The translations under genes were made by a program, and so were the position numbers. From the NCBI RefSeq assembly GCF_001884105.1, contig NZ_MACI01000053.1:1-64000 (forward strand): DNA of 64,000 nt, read 5' to 3'. The stretch is from Bacillus luti. Lineage in GTDB: Bacteria > Bacillota > Bacilli > Bacillales > Bacillaceae_G. Shown here piece after piece: positions 54,574 to 62,656 of this stretch. Position 1 is the first letter of the stretch, and the number at the start of each line of letters is the position of its first letter. The notes beneath the pieces are model-generated. The model did no database searches, was not told where the DNA came from, and saw nothing but the letters and a program-made list of their open reading frames with translations.

Positions 54574-55336
54574 ATTTGGGCGGGTTATAAATTCAAATAT
54601 CACAGCATTAACTCTTCAAGAAACGATAGATGCTATTGAAAAATGGATTTTGAATAAAACAAATGATTATGTTTGTGTATGTAATACGCATTCTCTTGTC
54701 ACTGCTAGTAACGATAAGCTGTTTGAAAAGGTGTTATTGAATGCTGGAATTTGTACCCCAGATGGTATGCCTTTAGTGTGGGCGTTAAAGTTATATGGAT
54801 ATAGTAATCAAGACAGGGTTGATGGTCCTAATTTGATGTTAAGATTATGTGAGATTTCAGCTAAGAAAAATTATAAGGTTTTTTTATATGGTGGAACAAC
54901 GGAAACATTAGAACAATTGGAAAAGGAATTGAAAAGGCGATATGAAGGAATAAATATTGTAGGTAGTTATTCGCCACCATTTAGGCCTCTTAACGATGAT
55001 GAAGAGATGAAAATCGTAGAAATGATAAATAATTCTGGGGCAGATTTAACATTTGTTAGTTTGGGATGTCCAAAGCAAGAAATCTGGATGTATAACCAAA
55101 AAGATAGAATTAGAGGTACTATGTTAGGTGTAGGAGCAGCTTTTGAATTTATTATAGGCAATATTAAAAGACCACCATTAATTTTACAAAAATTAGGGTT
55201 AGAGTGGTGTTTTCGTTTGATAAGTGAGCCGAAGCGCTTATGGAAAAGATATGCATATAATAATCCAGTTTATGTTTATCGCTTCTTAAAGACATATAGA
55301 AAAAATAAAACATATACAATTAAGATGAATAAATAA
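54551..55336 (+). CDS. WecG/TagA/CpsF family glycosyltransferase
   Basis: The 261-residue GT26-family enzyme has TPDGMPLVWALKLYG (near 74-88), FLYGGTTETLEQLE and the family mark LGCPKQEIW. Relatives transfer N-acetyl-mannosaminuronic acid, ManNAc or glucose to lipid-linked sugars. The C terminus has basic residues that may hold it at the membrane. AAGGAGAAAAAAA precedes the ATG. This is the last gene of the AT-rich core. Confidence 0.87.
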   Translation: MNRKEQYEFGRVINSNITALTLQETIDAIEKWILNKTNDYVCVCNTHSLVTASNDKLFEKVLLNAGICTPDGMPLVWALKLYGYSNQDRVDGPNLMLRLCEISAKKNYKVFLYGGTTETLEQLEKELKRRYEGINIVGSYSPPFRPLNDDEEMKIVEMINNSGADLTFVSLGCPKQEIWMYNQKDRIRGTMLGVGAAFEFIIGNIKRPPLILQKLGLEWCFRLISEPKRLWKRYAYNNPVYVYRFLKTYRKNKTYTIKMNK

Positions 55337-55370
55337 TATTTGCTATTCATTAAATTAAGGAGGGATAAAA

Positions 55371-56756
55371 TTGAAGCTAATTCTTTTATCAGGTGGATCA
55401 GGTAAGCGTTTATGGCCACTATCAAATGACACTCGTTCTAAGCAATTCTTAAAAGTGTTAGAGAGTGAAGATGGTGCAAGGCAATCGATGGTGCAACGTG
55501 TATGGGGACAATTAGAGTCAGTTGGTTTAAATGAGTCTTCAGTTATTGCTACATCAAAAACACAAACGGAGATGATTTATAATCAGTTAGGAATGAATGT
55601 GCCGTTAATTGTTGAACCGGAGCGTAGAGATACATTTCCGGCAATTGCTCTTGCTAGTGCATTTCTATTTTCTGAACAACATACAAATTTAGACGAAACA
55701 GTTATTGTATTACCAGTAGATCCGTACGTCGAAGATAGCTTTTTTGAAAGAGTAAAAGATTTAGAGGTGGCATTACAAAATTCGGATGCAGATTTAGCTC
55801 TTATGGGAGTTGAGCCAACATACCCATCTTCTAAATATGGGTATATTGTACCAACTGAAGACGGTACTACATATGAACATTTTAATGTATCACGTTTTAC
55901 AGAAAAACCAAGTGAGGAAAAAGCAGTGACATTAATGGAGCAAAAGGCTTTATGGAACTGTGGCGTATTTGCCTTTAAGCTACGTTATCTAATCAATATT
56001 TTGGAAGAAAAAAATCTTCCAATTTTATATCACGATTTGGCTAAACATTATAGCCATTTACCAAAAATTAGTTTTGACTATGAAGTTGTAGAAAAGGCAA
56101 ACCACATTGTTGCCTTGCCTTACAGTGGATATTGGAAAGATTTGGGGACGTGGAATACATTAACAGAAGAAATGGTTACAACCCAAATTGGTAAAGGCGT
56201 AATTAGTGAGGATTCTCACAATACACATGTGGTCAATGAATTAGAAGTTCCGGTAACAGTTGTGGGTCTTTCAGATGTTGTTGTTGCGGCTAGCCCGGAT
56301 GGTATTTTAGTTTCGGATAAAGCTTCTAGTCCAAAAATTAAAGATTTAATTGGTTCATTTGATCAACCACCAATGTACGAAGAACGTATTTGGGGCTGGT
56401 CTAAAGTGTTAGATTATGCAAAATATGAAAATGAAGAAATGGTAACGAAAAGAATTTGTATAGAAGAAAACCAGAACTCTACTTATCATTACCATAATCT
56501 GAGGAATGAAGTGTGGACAATTATTCGTGGTGAAGGGGAACTTATTTTAGAAGATCATATTCGTCGCGTAAAAGCTGGAGATATTGTACATATTCCAGCT
56601 GGTAAAAAACATGCTATTCGTGCATTGAGTGAATTAGAATTTATTGAAGTACAAACGGGGAAAGAAGTAGTAGATACAGATTTCGTTCGCCTGTATACAA
56701 AGTGGGACGATATTTTAAAACATTATTATCAGTCACAAGCACAAGTAATTATGTAA
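55371..56756 (+). CDS. manC: Mannose-1-phosphate guanylyltransferase
   Basis: The 461-residue protein has the nucleotidyltransferase start LLSGGSGKRLWPLSNDTRSK (residues 4-23) and FTEKPSEEKA. The C-terminal cupin, about 355-440, has YHYHNLRNEVWTIIRGEG and IPAGKKHAIRA, as in type II phosphomannose isomerase/guanylyltransferases. It makes GDP-mannose for Gmd. A separate manA follows nearby, so the cupin may not be needed for isomerase activity. The start is TTG, after AGGAGGG. The stop codon sits in a terminator stem. Confidence 0.9.
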   Translation: MKLILLSGGSGKRLWPLSNDTRSKQFLKVLESEDGARQSMVQRVWGQLESVGLNESSVIATSKTQTEMIYNQLGMNVPLIVEPERRDTFPAIALASAFLFSEQHTNLDETVIVLPVDPYVEDSFFERVKDLEVALQNSDADLALMGVEPTYPSSKYGYIVPTEDGTTYEHFNVSRFTEKPSEEKAVTLMEQKALWNCGVFAFKLRYLINILEEKNLPILYHDLAKHYSHLPKISFDYEVVEKANHIVALPYSGYWKDLGTWNTLTEEMVTTQIGKGVISEDSHNTHVVNELEVPVTVVGLSDVVVAASPDGILVSDKASSPKIKDLIGSFDQPPMYEERIWGWSKVLDYAKYENEEMVTKRICIEENQNSTYHYHNLRNEVWTIIRGEGELILEDHIRRVKAGDIVHIPAGKKHAIRALSELEFIEVQTGKEVVDTDFVRLYTKWDDILKHYYQSQAQVIM

Positions 56757-56785
56757 CAGCTAGTGTATTCTAGCTGTTATTTTTT
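56754..56785 (+). terminator. Terminator after manC
   Basis: TAACAGCTAG pairs with CTAGCTGTTA around TGTATT, followed by T residues. The manC stop codon forms the base of the stem, and the next gene starts 12 bases later. Confidence 0.85.
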
Positions 56786-56797
56786 GAGGATAAATTT

Positions 56798-57865
56798 ATG
56801 AAAACATTTGTTTTTTATGTTTCGGAATATGGATTTGGGCATGCGACAAGGTGTATCGCACTTATTAGAGAAATGTTGAGTGTGAGAAAAGATGTACAAA
56901 TTATTGTTTGTAACTCATTTGCATTGCAATTTATTCGCGCATCATTAACTGGGCATGGTGACAGAGTTATCTTTCATGATGTGGAGACTGATGTTGGTTT
57001 TATTCTAAAAGAGCATTCGTTAGATTTAGATAAAGAAAAATTGGGACAGTCGTATGAGCAATTTTGTGTGAAGTTACCACACAAGATTAAAAATGAAATT
57101 GATTTTTTAAGTGCTTTTTCTGTGGATTGTATTATTTCCGATATTTCACCAATTGCTTTTGAAATAGCAGATAAATTGGAAGTACCATCCATAGGGATTT
57201 CTAATTTTACTTGGTATACAGCCTATAAAAATATTGTTCCAGATAGTTCGCTTCAAGTATTTAAAAATATGTATAAAAAAATGGATTATTTTTATAAGTT
57301 AGCTGGAAGTAATGAAGAAAGTTGTGCGAGATTAAATACATCTTCGTTTAATTTTTATAGTAGAATAATTAATTCTTTAGAAGTAAAGAAACTAAGAAAG
57401 AAGTTAAATCCGACAGGTGAAAAACAAATTATATTTATTCCATTAGGAATGAAAATTGATATAGGAGATATAACCAAATTTCCAATTTGGAAAGATGAAA
57501 GATATGTTTTTATCGTGTCTCATAATATGAAAATTGAGCATAAAAATGTGCACAAAATCCCGGAAAACTATACAGAATCACAAAACTATGTAGCAACTGC
57601 TGATTGTATTATTTCAAAAGCAGGTTGGGGTACAGTTAGCGAAGCAATTCTTCAAAATAAACCGCTATTAATTATTAATAGAAAAGGTATGAGTGAGGAT
57701 CAAAATACGATCCGATTTTTAAAAGATAATAATTTATGTAATTTAATTACGTGGGAAGAACTACAGAATATAGATATTAGAAGGTACATGGATACCCAAG
57801 ATTCCATATATCAAAATGAGGTTCATAGTATTGTATCTCATATTTTCGAATTTGTTGTATTGTAA
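56798..57865 (+). CDS. GT-B glycosyltransferase-like protein (MurG/GT28-like fold)
   Basis: The 355-residue protein starts FYVSEYGFGHATRCIALIRE, the glycine/histidine loop of MurG-like enzymes and of the N-terminal domain of L-arabinokinase-type proteins. A C-terminal KAGWGTVSEAILQNKPLL matches the donor-binding region. It lies between manC and manA, so it may act on mannose-derived sugars, but that is only context. The ribosome site is weak (TGAGGA). The substrate is unknown. Confidence 0.7.
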   Translation: MKTFVFYVSEYGFGHATRCIALIREMLSVRKDVQIIVCNSFALQFIRASLTGHGDRVIFHDVETDVGFILKEHSLDLDKEKLGQSYEQFCVKLPHKIKNEIDFLSAFSVDCIISDISPIAFEIADKLEVPSIGISNFTWYTAYKNIVPDSSLQVFKNMYKKMDYFYKLAGSNEESCARLNTSSFNFYSRIINSLEVKKLRKKLNPTGEKQIIFIPLGMKIDIGDITKFPIWKDERYVFIVSHNMKIEHKNVHKIPENYTESQNYVATADCIISKAGWGTVSEAILQNKPLLIINRKGMSEDQNTIRFLKDNNLCNLITWEELQNIDIRRYMDTQDSIYQNEVHSIVSHIFEFVVL

Positions 57866-57896
57866 TTTTTAGTAGGAAAGAAGGGTTTATACAAGA

Positions 57897-58841
57897 ATGA
57901 AATCACCGTTATTTTTACAACCTGTTCTTCAAGAAAGGATTTGGGGAGGCAAATCATTAGGAAATTTCAATTATGATTTATCTTCAGAATCAATTGGAGA
58001 GTGCTGGGGGATTTCAGCTCATCCGAATGGTATGAGTGTTGTAGTAGGGGGGACGTACAAGGGGAAAACCCTTGACGAATTATGGAAGAAAGAGAAACAC
58101 TTATTTGGAGAATACCCATCAAAGAAATTTCCGTTATTAACAAAAATACTAGATGCTAATAAAGATTTATCGGTACAAGTACATCCAAATGATGAATATG
58201 CAAAAGTTTATGAGAATGGTGAACTTGGTAAAGCAGAGTGTTGGTACATTATTGATTGTAAAGAGGATGCTCAGCTGGTATATGGGCATAATGCCTACAC
58301 AAAATTAGAGTTTGAAGAGATGATTAGAAAAGGCGACTGGAGTAGTTTACTGCGTAGGGTTTCAATTAAACCAGGTGATTTCTTCTATGTACCGAGTGGA
58401 ACTATTCATGCTCTTTGTGAAGGTACAGTAGTACTAGAAACACAGCAAAGTTCTGATACTACATATAGAGTATATGATTATGATAGACTAGATACAAATG
58501 GTAAGAAGAGAGAGTTACATTTAGATAAAGCAGTTCAGGTTGCGAGTATCCCACACGAAGATTATCAAGTTCGGCCAGAAGCCCAGAAAAGAAATGGTGC
58601 GCTAATTACAACATATGTGCATGAAGTATATTTTTCCGTATATAAATGGGAAATTGAGGAGGAAGCATCATTTCAACAAAGAGGAATCTTTCAATTAGTA
58701 AGTATAATTGAAGGAGAGGGTACGCTGGTTACTATTGATGGTGAGTTTTCTATTAAAAAGGGAGATCATTTTATTTTACCGATAATAATTGAAAAATTTG
58801 TTATAAAAGGAAATATTACTGCTATTGCGTCTCATTTGTAG
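57897..58841 (+). CDS. manA: Mannose-6-phosphate isomerase, class I
   Basis: The 314-residue cupin enzyme interconverts fructose 6-phosphate and mannose 6-phosphate. Zinc ligands appear in SVQVHPND, GKAECWYI and SGTIHALCEG. ERIWGGKSLG marks the N terminus. It supplies the GDP-mannose and GDP-fucose branch. A phosphomannomutase, needed between ManA and ManC, is not in the window. Confidence 0.93.
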   Translation: MKSPLFLQPVLQERIWGGKSLGNFNYDLSSESIGECWGISAHPNGMSVVVGGTYKGKTLDELWKKEKHLFGEYPSKKFPLLTKILDANKDLSVQVHPNDEYAKVYENGELGKAECWYIIDCKEDAQLVYGHNAYTKLEFEEMIRKGDWSSLLRRVSIKPGDFFYVPSGTIHALCEGTVVLETQQSSDTTYRVYDYDRLDTNGKKRELHLDKAVQVASIPHEDYQVRPEAQKRNGALITTYVHEVYFSVYKWEIEEEASFQQRGIFQLVSIIEGEGTLVTIDGEFSIKKGDHFILPIIIEKFVIKGNITAIASHL

Positions 58842-58932
58842 AATAATAAATTCTCTTTTATTTTTAGCCAGTCTTAAGGTAGTATAAAGTTATTGCGTTA
58901 TTTATAAATACTGATAAAGAAGGTAAAAAATT

Positions 58933-59847
58933 ATGAAAAAGAAAATTTTATTTTGGGTTTTAGGTATAATAGGTTTTCTTGTGATTGCCGGAGGAGCTTA
59001 TGCATACTATGTATATTCTAATGTATCAAATGCATTAGATGCCGTTCATAAGCCGTTAGATCGCGATAAATCTGATAAACGTTCAGAAAAAGTAAATGTG
59101 TCGGATAAAAAGCCCATTTCAATATTAATGATGGGTGTAGATCAACGTGGTGAAGATCAGGGACGTTCAGATTCTTTAATGTTATTCACACTAAATCCTA
59201 AAACAAAGTCAATGAAAATCACTAGTATTCCACGTGATTCTTACACAGAAATTGTGGGTAAAGGAAAGAAAGACAAAATTAATCACGCTTACGCTTTCGG
59301 TGGGATTGATATGTCCGTAAAAACAGTAGAAAACTTTTTAAATGTACCAGTCGATCACTATATTGAAGTTAACATGGAAGGTTTTAGAGACATTGTAGAT
59401 GCGGTCGGTGGTGTAGATGTTAATAATGATTTAGATTTTAAGCAAGAGGATTTACAATTTGCAAAAGGAAGTATTCACTTAAATGGTGCTGAAGCATTAA
59501 AATATACAAGAGCAAGATATAATGACCCACGTGGTGACTTCGGTCGTCAAATGCGCCAACGTCAAGTTATCCAAGCAGTAATTAAAAAAGGTGCTAGTGT
59601 CTCTTCTCTAGCAAACTACGATGATGTACTAAAAGCCATTGAGAAAAACGTTAAAACAAGCTTAACGCAAGATCAAATGTTTGAGATTCAAAAGAATTAT
59701 AAAGATTGCTTGCAGAACAGCGAAGAAATCCAAATCCCAGGAGACGGTCACAAAGCCGCTGATGGGATTTGGTATTACTATGTTCCAGATGCAGCGAAAC
59801 AAGATTTAACGAATAAGTTAAGAGCGCATCTTGAATTGACTAAGTAA
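58933..59847 (+). CDS. LytR-CpsA-Psr family glycopolymer-peptidoglycan ligase
   Basis: The 304-residue protein has an N-terminal membrane anchor (about residues 5-27) and an external LCP domain. Catalytic and lipid-binding motifs are GRSDSLMLF, TSIPRDSYTEI, KINHAYAFGG and YTRARYNDPRGDFGR. LCP enzymes attach wall polymers from undecaprenyl carriers to peptidoglycan, so it probably anchors the polymer made by this locus. A terminator follows. Confidence 0.92.
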   Translation: MKKKILFWVLGIIGFLVIAGGAYAYYVYSNVSNALDAVHKPLDRDKSDKRSEKVNVSDKKPISILMMGVDQRGEDQGRSDSLMLFTLNPKTKSMKITSIPRDSYTEIVGKGKKDKINHAYAFGGIDMSVKTVENFLNVPVDHYIEVNMEGFRDIVDAVGGVDVNNDLDFKQEDLQFAKGSIHLNGAEALKYTRARYNDPRGDFGRQMRQRQVIQAVIKKGASVSSLANYDDVLKAIEKNVKTSLTQDQMFEIQKNYKDCLQNSEEIQIPGDGHKAADGIWYYYVPDAAKQDLTNKLRAHLELTK

Positions 59848-59853
59848 TATGTA

Positions 59854-59891
59854 ATAACCCAACTCCTTTGGAAGGAGTTGGGTTTATTTTT
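59854..59891 (+). terminator. Terminator after the LCP gene
   Basis: AACCCAACTCCTT pairs perfectly with AAGGAGTTGGGTT, followed by TATTTTT. Confidence 0.93.
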
Positions 59892-59945
59892 GCTTAGATT
59901 TATATTAGTATTATATATTGTGAGATTAATAGATGAGGTGAATCG

Positions 59946-60764
59946 ATGAATAAGAAAGCAGTACTTGTCCTTGTGACTTTTGTATTGTTTGTCGCTTCGA
60001 TTGTGAGCGGTAAATTATACTGGAATAAGAAGGTTGCGAATGCGACAGGACAGACGAGTGAAGTAACGAACGCAAAGGCTGAAGTGAAAGATAACGGAGC
60101 GAAGAAAGAAGAGAAAAAGCAAGATGCGAAATCATCTTTTAATGAAGCATATGCGAAGAATTTACCAGATGAAGTGAAAGAGAAATTGAAGAAAGCTGCT
60201 GCAGATAAAAAGGCAGTAAATCTTGTTATTGTTGGTGATGAAGCTTCTTCATCTGAAAAAGATGCTTGGGCAGCTAAGTTTACGGCTAATTTAGAAACTG
60301 CTTATGGTAAAGGTTTATGGAATGTGACAGTTAAGGAATATAAGGGTGAGAGTACAGAAGAATTAATCTCGAATAAACGTGATAAAGAGATTGCGAAAGA
60401 AAATCCAGATGTAATTTTATTTGAGCCACCATTTATTACGGACAATGGGAAAAGTGGTAATGGAAACTCTGTCGTGAATACACAAAAGTTTGTTCAAATA
60501 CTTTCTACTAGTGCAAAAGGCGCTACGATTATGATTCAACCATCGAACCCAGTGTATGGTGCGAAGAATTATCCGAAAGCGATTGAAGCATTGAAACAAT
60601 TTGCGACGCAAAATGGTTATACATATGTTGATCATTGGACAGCTTGGCCTGATGCAGCAACGAAGGCTATTTTACCTTACTTACAAGAAGAGTTCGGTTT
60701 CCCAAGTGCTAAAGGTCATGAGGTTTGGGCACAATATGTAACGGATTATTTTGTTGCTAAGTAA
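59946..60764 (+). CDS. SGNH/GDSL hydrolase-like exported protein
   Basis: The 272-residue protein has an N-terminal signal-anchor (about residues 5-24), a charged linker (about 35-65) and an SGNH-like domain. The first block reads LVIVGDEAS (residues 94-101), with Glu where GDS would place the nucleophile. The last block reads FPSAKGHEVW, with H258 but no aspartate three residues before it. It may be an acetyl-esterase or O-acyltransferase relative that has lost catalysis, or one that uses another residue. It lies between the LCP gene and galE. GAGGTGAATCG precedes the ATG. Confidence 0.72.
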   Translation: MNKKAVLVLVTFVLFVASIVSGKLYWNKKVANATGQTSEVTNAKAEVKDNGAKKEEKKQDAKSSFNEAYAKNLPDEVKEKLKKAAADKKAVNLVIVGDEASSSEKDAWAAKFTANLETAYGKGLWNVTVKEYKGESTEELISNKRDKEIAKENPDVILFEPPFITDNGKSGNGNSVVNTQKFVQILSTSAKGATIMIQPSNPVYGAKNYPKAIEALKQFATQNGYTYVDHWTAWPDAATKAILPYLQEEFGFPSAKGHEVWAQYVTDYFVAK

Positions 60765-60775
60765 TAAAGGTACAC

Positions 60776-60808
60776 AAAAGGTATACGAGCAATCGTATAC
60801 CTTTTATA
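60776..60808 (+). terminator. Terminator after the SGNH-like gene
   Basis: AAAAGGTATACGA pairs perfectly with TCGTATACCTTTT around GCAA. The following tract is only moderately T-rich. Confidence 0.85.
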
Positions 60809-60861
60809 ATAAGAAAGTGAGTAAGTAAGAAATCCTAATATATGTATGTAGGAGGAAGACA

Positions 60862-61854
60862 ATGAATTCAATCTTAATCTGCGGTGGAGCTGGCTACATC
60901 GGTTCTCACGCTGTGAAAAAATTAGTAGACGAAGGTTTATCTGTAGTAGTGGTAGATAACTTACAAACAGGTCATGAAGATGCGATTACGGAAGGTGCGA
61001 AGTTTTATAACGGTGACCTTCGTGATAAAGCATTTTTAAGAGATGTTTTTACACAAGAAAATATTGAGGCTGTTATGCATTTCGCGGCTGATTCTTTAGT
61101 TGGGGTTAGTATGGAGAAGCCTCTTCAATATTATAATAACAATGTGTATGGTGCACTTTGCTTATTAGAGGTAATGGATGAGTTTAAGGTAGATAAGTTT
61201 ATTTTCTCTTCTACTGCGGCAACGTATGGTGAGGTAGATGTAGATCTTATTACTGAGGAAACGATGACAAATCCAACGAATACGTATGGAGAAACGAAGT
61301 TAGCAATCGAGAAGATGCTTCATTGGTATAGCCAAGCTTCTAATTTACGTTATAAGATTTTCAGATACTTTAACGTGGCTGGGGCGACTCCAAATGGTAT
61401 TATTGGGGAAGATCACCGTCCAGAGACGCATTTAATTCCTCTTGTGCTGCAAGTAGCATTAGGGCAACGTGAGAAGATTATGATGTTTGGTGATGATTAC
61501 AATACACCAGATGGTACTTGTATCCGTGATTACATTCACGTTGAAGATTTAGTAGCGGCTCATTTCTTAGGGCTTAAAGACCTACAGAACGGCGGAGAAA
61601 GTGATTTCTATAACTTAGGAAATGGTAATGGTTTCAGTGTAAAAGAAATCGTGGATGCAGTTCGTGAAGTTACAAATCATGAAATTCCAGCTGAGGTAGC
61701 ACCGCGCCGTGCGGGAGATCCAGCACGTTTAGTTGCTTCTTCTCAGAAAGCGAAAGAGAAGTTAGGTTGGGATCCACAGTATGTAAATGTGAAGACAATC
61801 ATTGAGCATGCTTGGAATTGGCATCAGAAGAAACCTAACGGGTATGAGAAATAA
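60862..61854 (+). CDS. galE: UDP-glucose 4-epimerase
   Basis: The 330-residue enzyme has NAD-binding ICGGAGYIGSHAVKKL (near 5-20), the catalytic FSSTAATYGE and NTYGETKLAIEK with Tyr/Lys, and RYFNVAGA. It provides UDP-galactose for the polysaccharide. GGAGGAAGAC precedes the ATG. It closes the polysaccharide locus and ends at a terminator. Confidence 0.94.
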   Translation: MNSILICGGAGYIGSHAVKKLVDEGLSVVVVDNLQTGHEDAITEGAKFYNGDLRDKAFLRDVFTQENIEAVMHFAADSLVGVSMEKPLQYYNNNVYGALCLLEVMDEFKVDKFIFSSTAATYGEVDVDLITEETMTNPTNTYGETKLAIEKMLHWYSQASNLRYKIFRYFNVAGATPNGIIGEDHRPETHLIPLVLQVALGQREKIMMFGDDYNTPDGTCIRDYIHVEDLVAAHFLGLKDLQNGGESDFYNLGNGNGFSVKEIVDAVREVTNHEIPAEVAPRRAGDPARLVASSQKAKEKLGWDPQYVNVKTIIEHAWNWHQKKPNGYEK

Positions 61855-61868
61855 GTTTAATAAATAAG

Positions 61869-61918
61869 TAGCGAGTATCGTCGACAAAATATGTTCGACA
61901 ATACTCGCTCTTTTTTTG
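61869..61918 (+). terminator. Terminator after galE
   Basis: AGCGAGTAT and ATACTCGCT pair, with GTCGA/TCGAC inside, followed by seven T residues. Confidence 0.92.
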
Positions 61919-61927
61919 TATGATTTT

Positions 61928-61955
61928 TGCTATACTAAACTGTACTATAATACAG
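61928..61955 (+). promoter_or_regulatory. Promoter and small inverted repeat before the two-component genes
   Basis: TGC-TATACT is an extended -10. CTGTA-6 nt-TACAG (61940-61955) lies at the expected start site and could be an operator or autoregulatory site. Confidence 0.4.
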
Positions 61956-61973
61956 AACGGAAGGAGGAAAATG

Positions 61974-62645
61974 ATGAAAATACTTGTAGTTGATGATGAG
62001 TCGAGTATTCGTAATTTGATTCGTATGCAGTTAGAGATGGAAGGGTATGAAGTGTTGACAGCAGCTGACGGAAGAGAAGCTGTAGAGAAATGGAATGAAG
62101 GACCAGATGTATTGATTTTAGATGTTATGCTTCCAGATACAGATGGGTATGAGTTGCTTCGTTTGTTCCGTGAGAAGGATAGGGATATTCCAGTACTCAT
62201 GTTAACTGCAAAGAGTCAGATGAATGATAAATTGCTTGGCCTGCAACTTGGTGCAGATGATTATGTGACGAAGCCTTTCAATTATGCGGAGCTTATTCTT
62301 CGTGTGAAGAATATGAGCAGGCGTGTGAAGAAGACAGAGGTAACTGTAAGTCACGAGGTAATTCGAGCTGGAGAGTTAATCATTTGTCCTAAGGAAAGAA
62401 AAGTACATGTTAGTGGACAAGAAATTCAGTTAACGTACCGAGAGTTTAATTTATGTCAGTTGTTTGTTTTGAATCCACAGCGTGTATTTATGAGGGATGA
62501 GTTGCTTGAGAAAGTCTGGGGTTTTGAGTATATCGGAAATACGAGAGCGGTTGATATTATGGTACAAAGACTTCGGAAGAAGCTTGGTACGAGCGGGGAG
62601 TATATTAAAACAATTTATGGCGTTGGCTATAAGCTGGATTGTTAA
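61974..62645 (+). CDS. OmpR/PhoB-type response regulator
   Basis: I chose the ATG at 61974, 6 bases after AGGAGG; an ATG directly before it is possible. The 223-residue protein has a receiver domain (about 1-115) with acidic VVDDE, phosphoacceptor aspartate in VLILDVMLPD and TKPF, then a winged-helix DNA-binding domain with LTYREFNL and NTRAVDIMVQRLRKKL. It is co-transcribed with the kinase gene 11 bases downstream. Its targets are unknown. Confidence 0.93.
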   Translation: MKILVVDDESSIRNLIRMQLEMEGYEVLTAADGREAVEKWNEGPDVLILDVMLPDTDGYELLRLFREKDRDIPVLMLTAKSQMNDKLLGLQLGADDYVTKPFNYAELILRVKNMSRRVKKTEVTVSHEVIRAGELIICPKERKVHVSGQEIQLTYREFNLCQLFVLNPQRVFMRDELLEKVWGFEYIGNTRAVDIMVQRLRKKLGTSGEYIKTIYGVGYKLDC

Positions 62646-62656
62646 GTGGTGATGAT

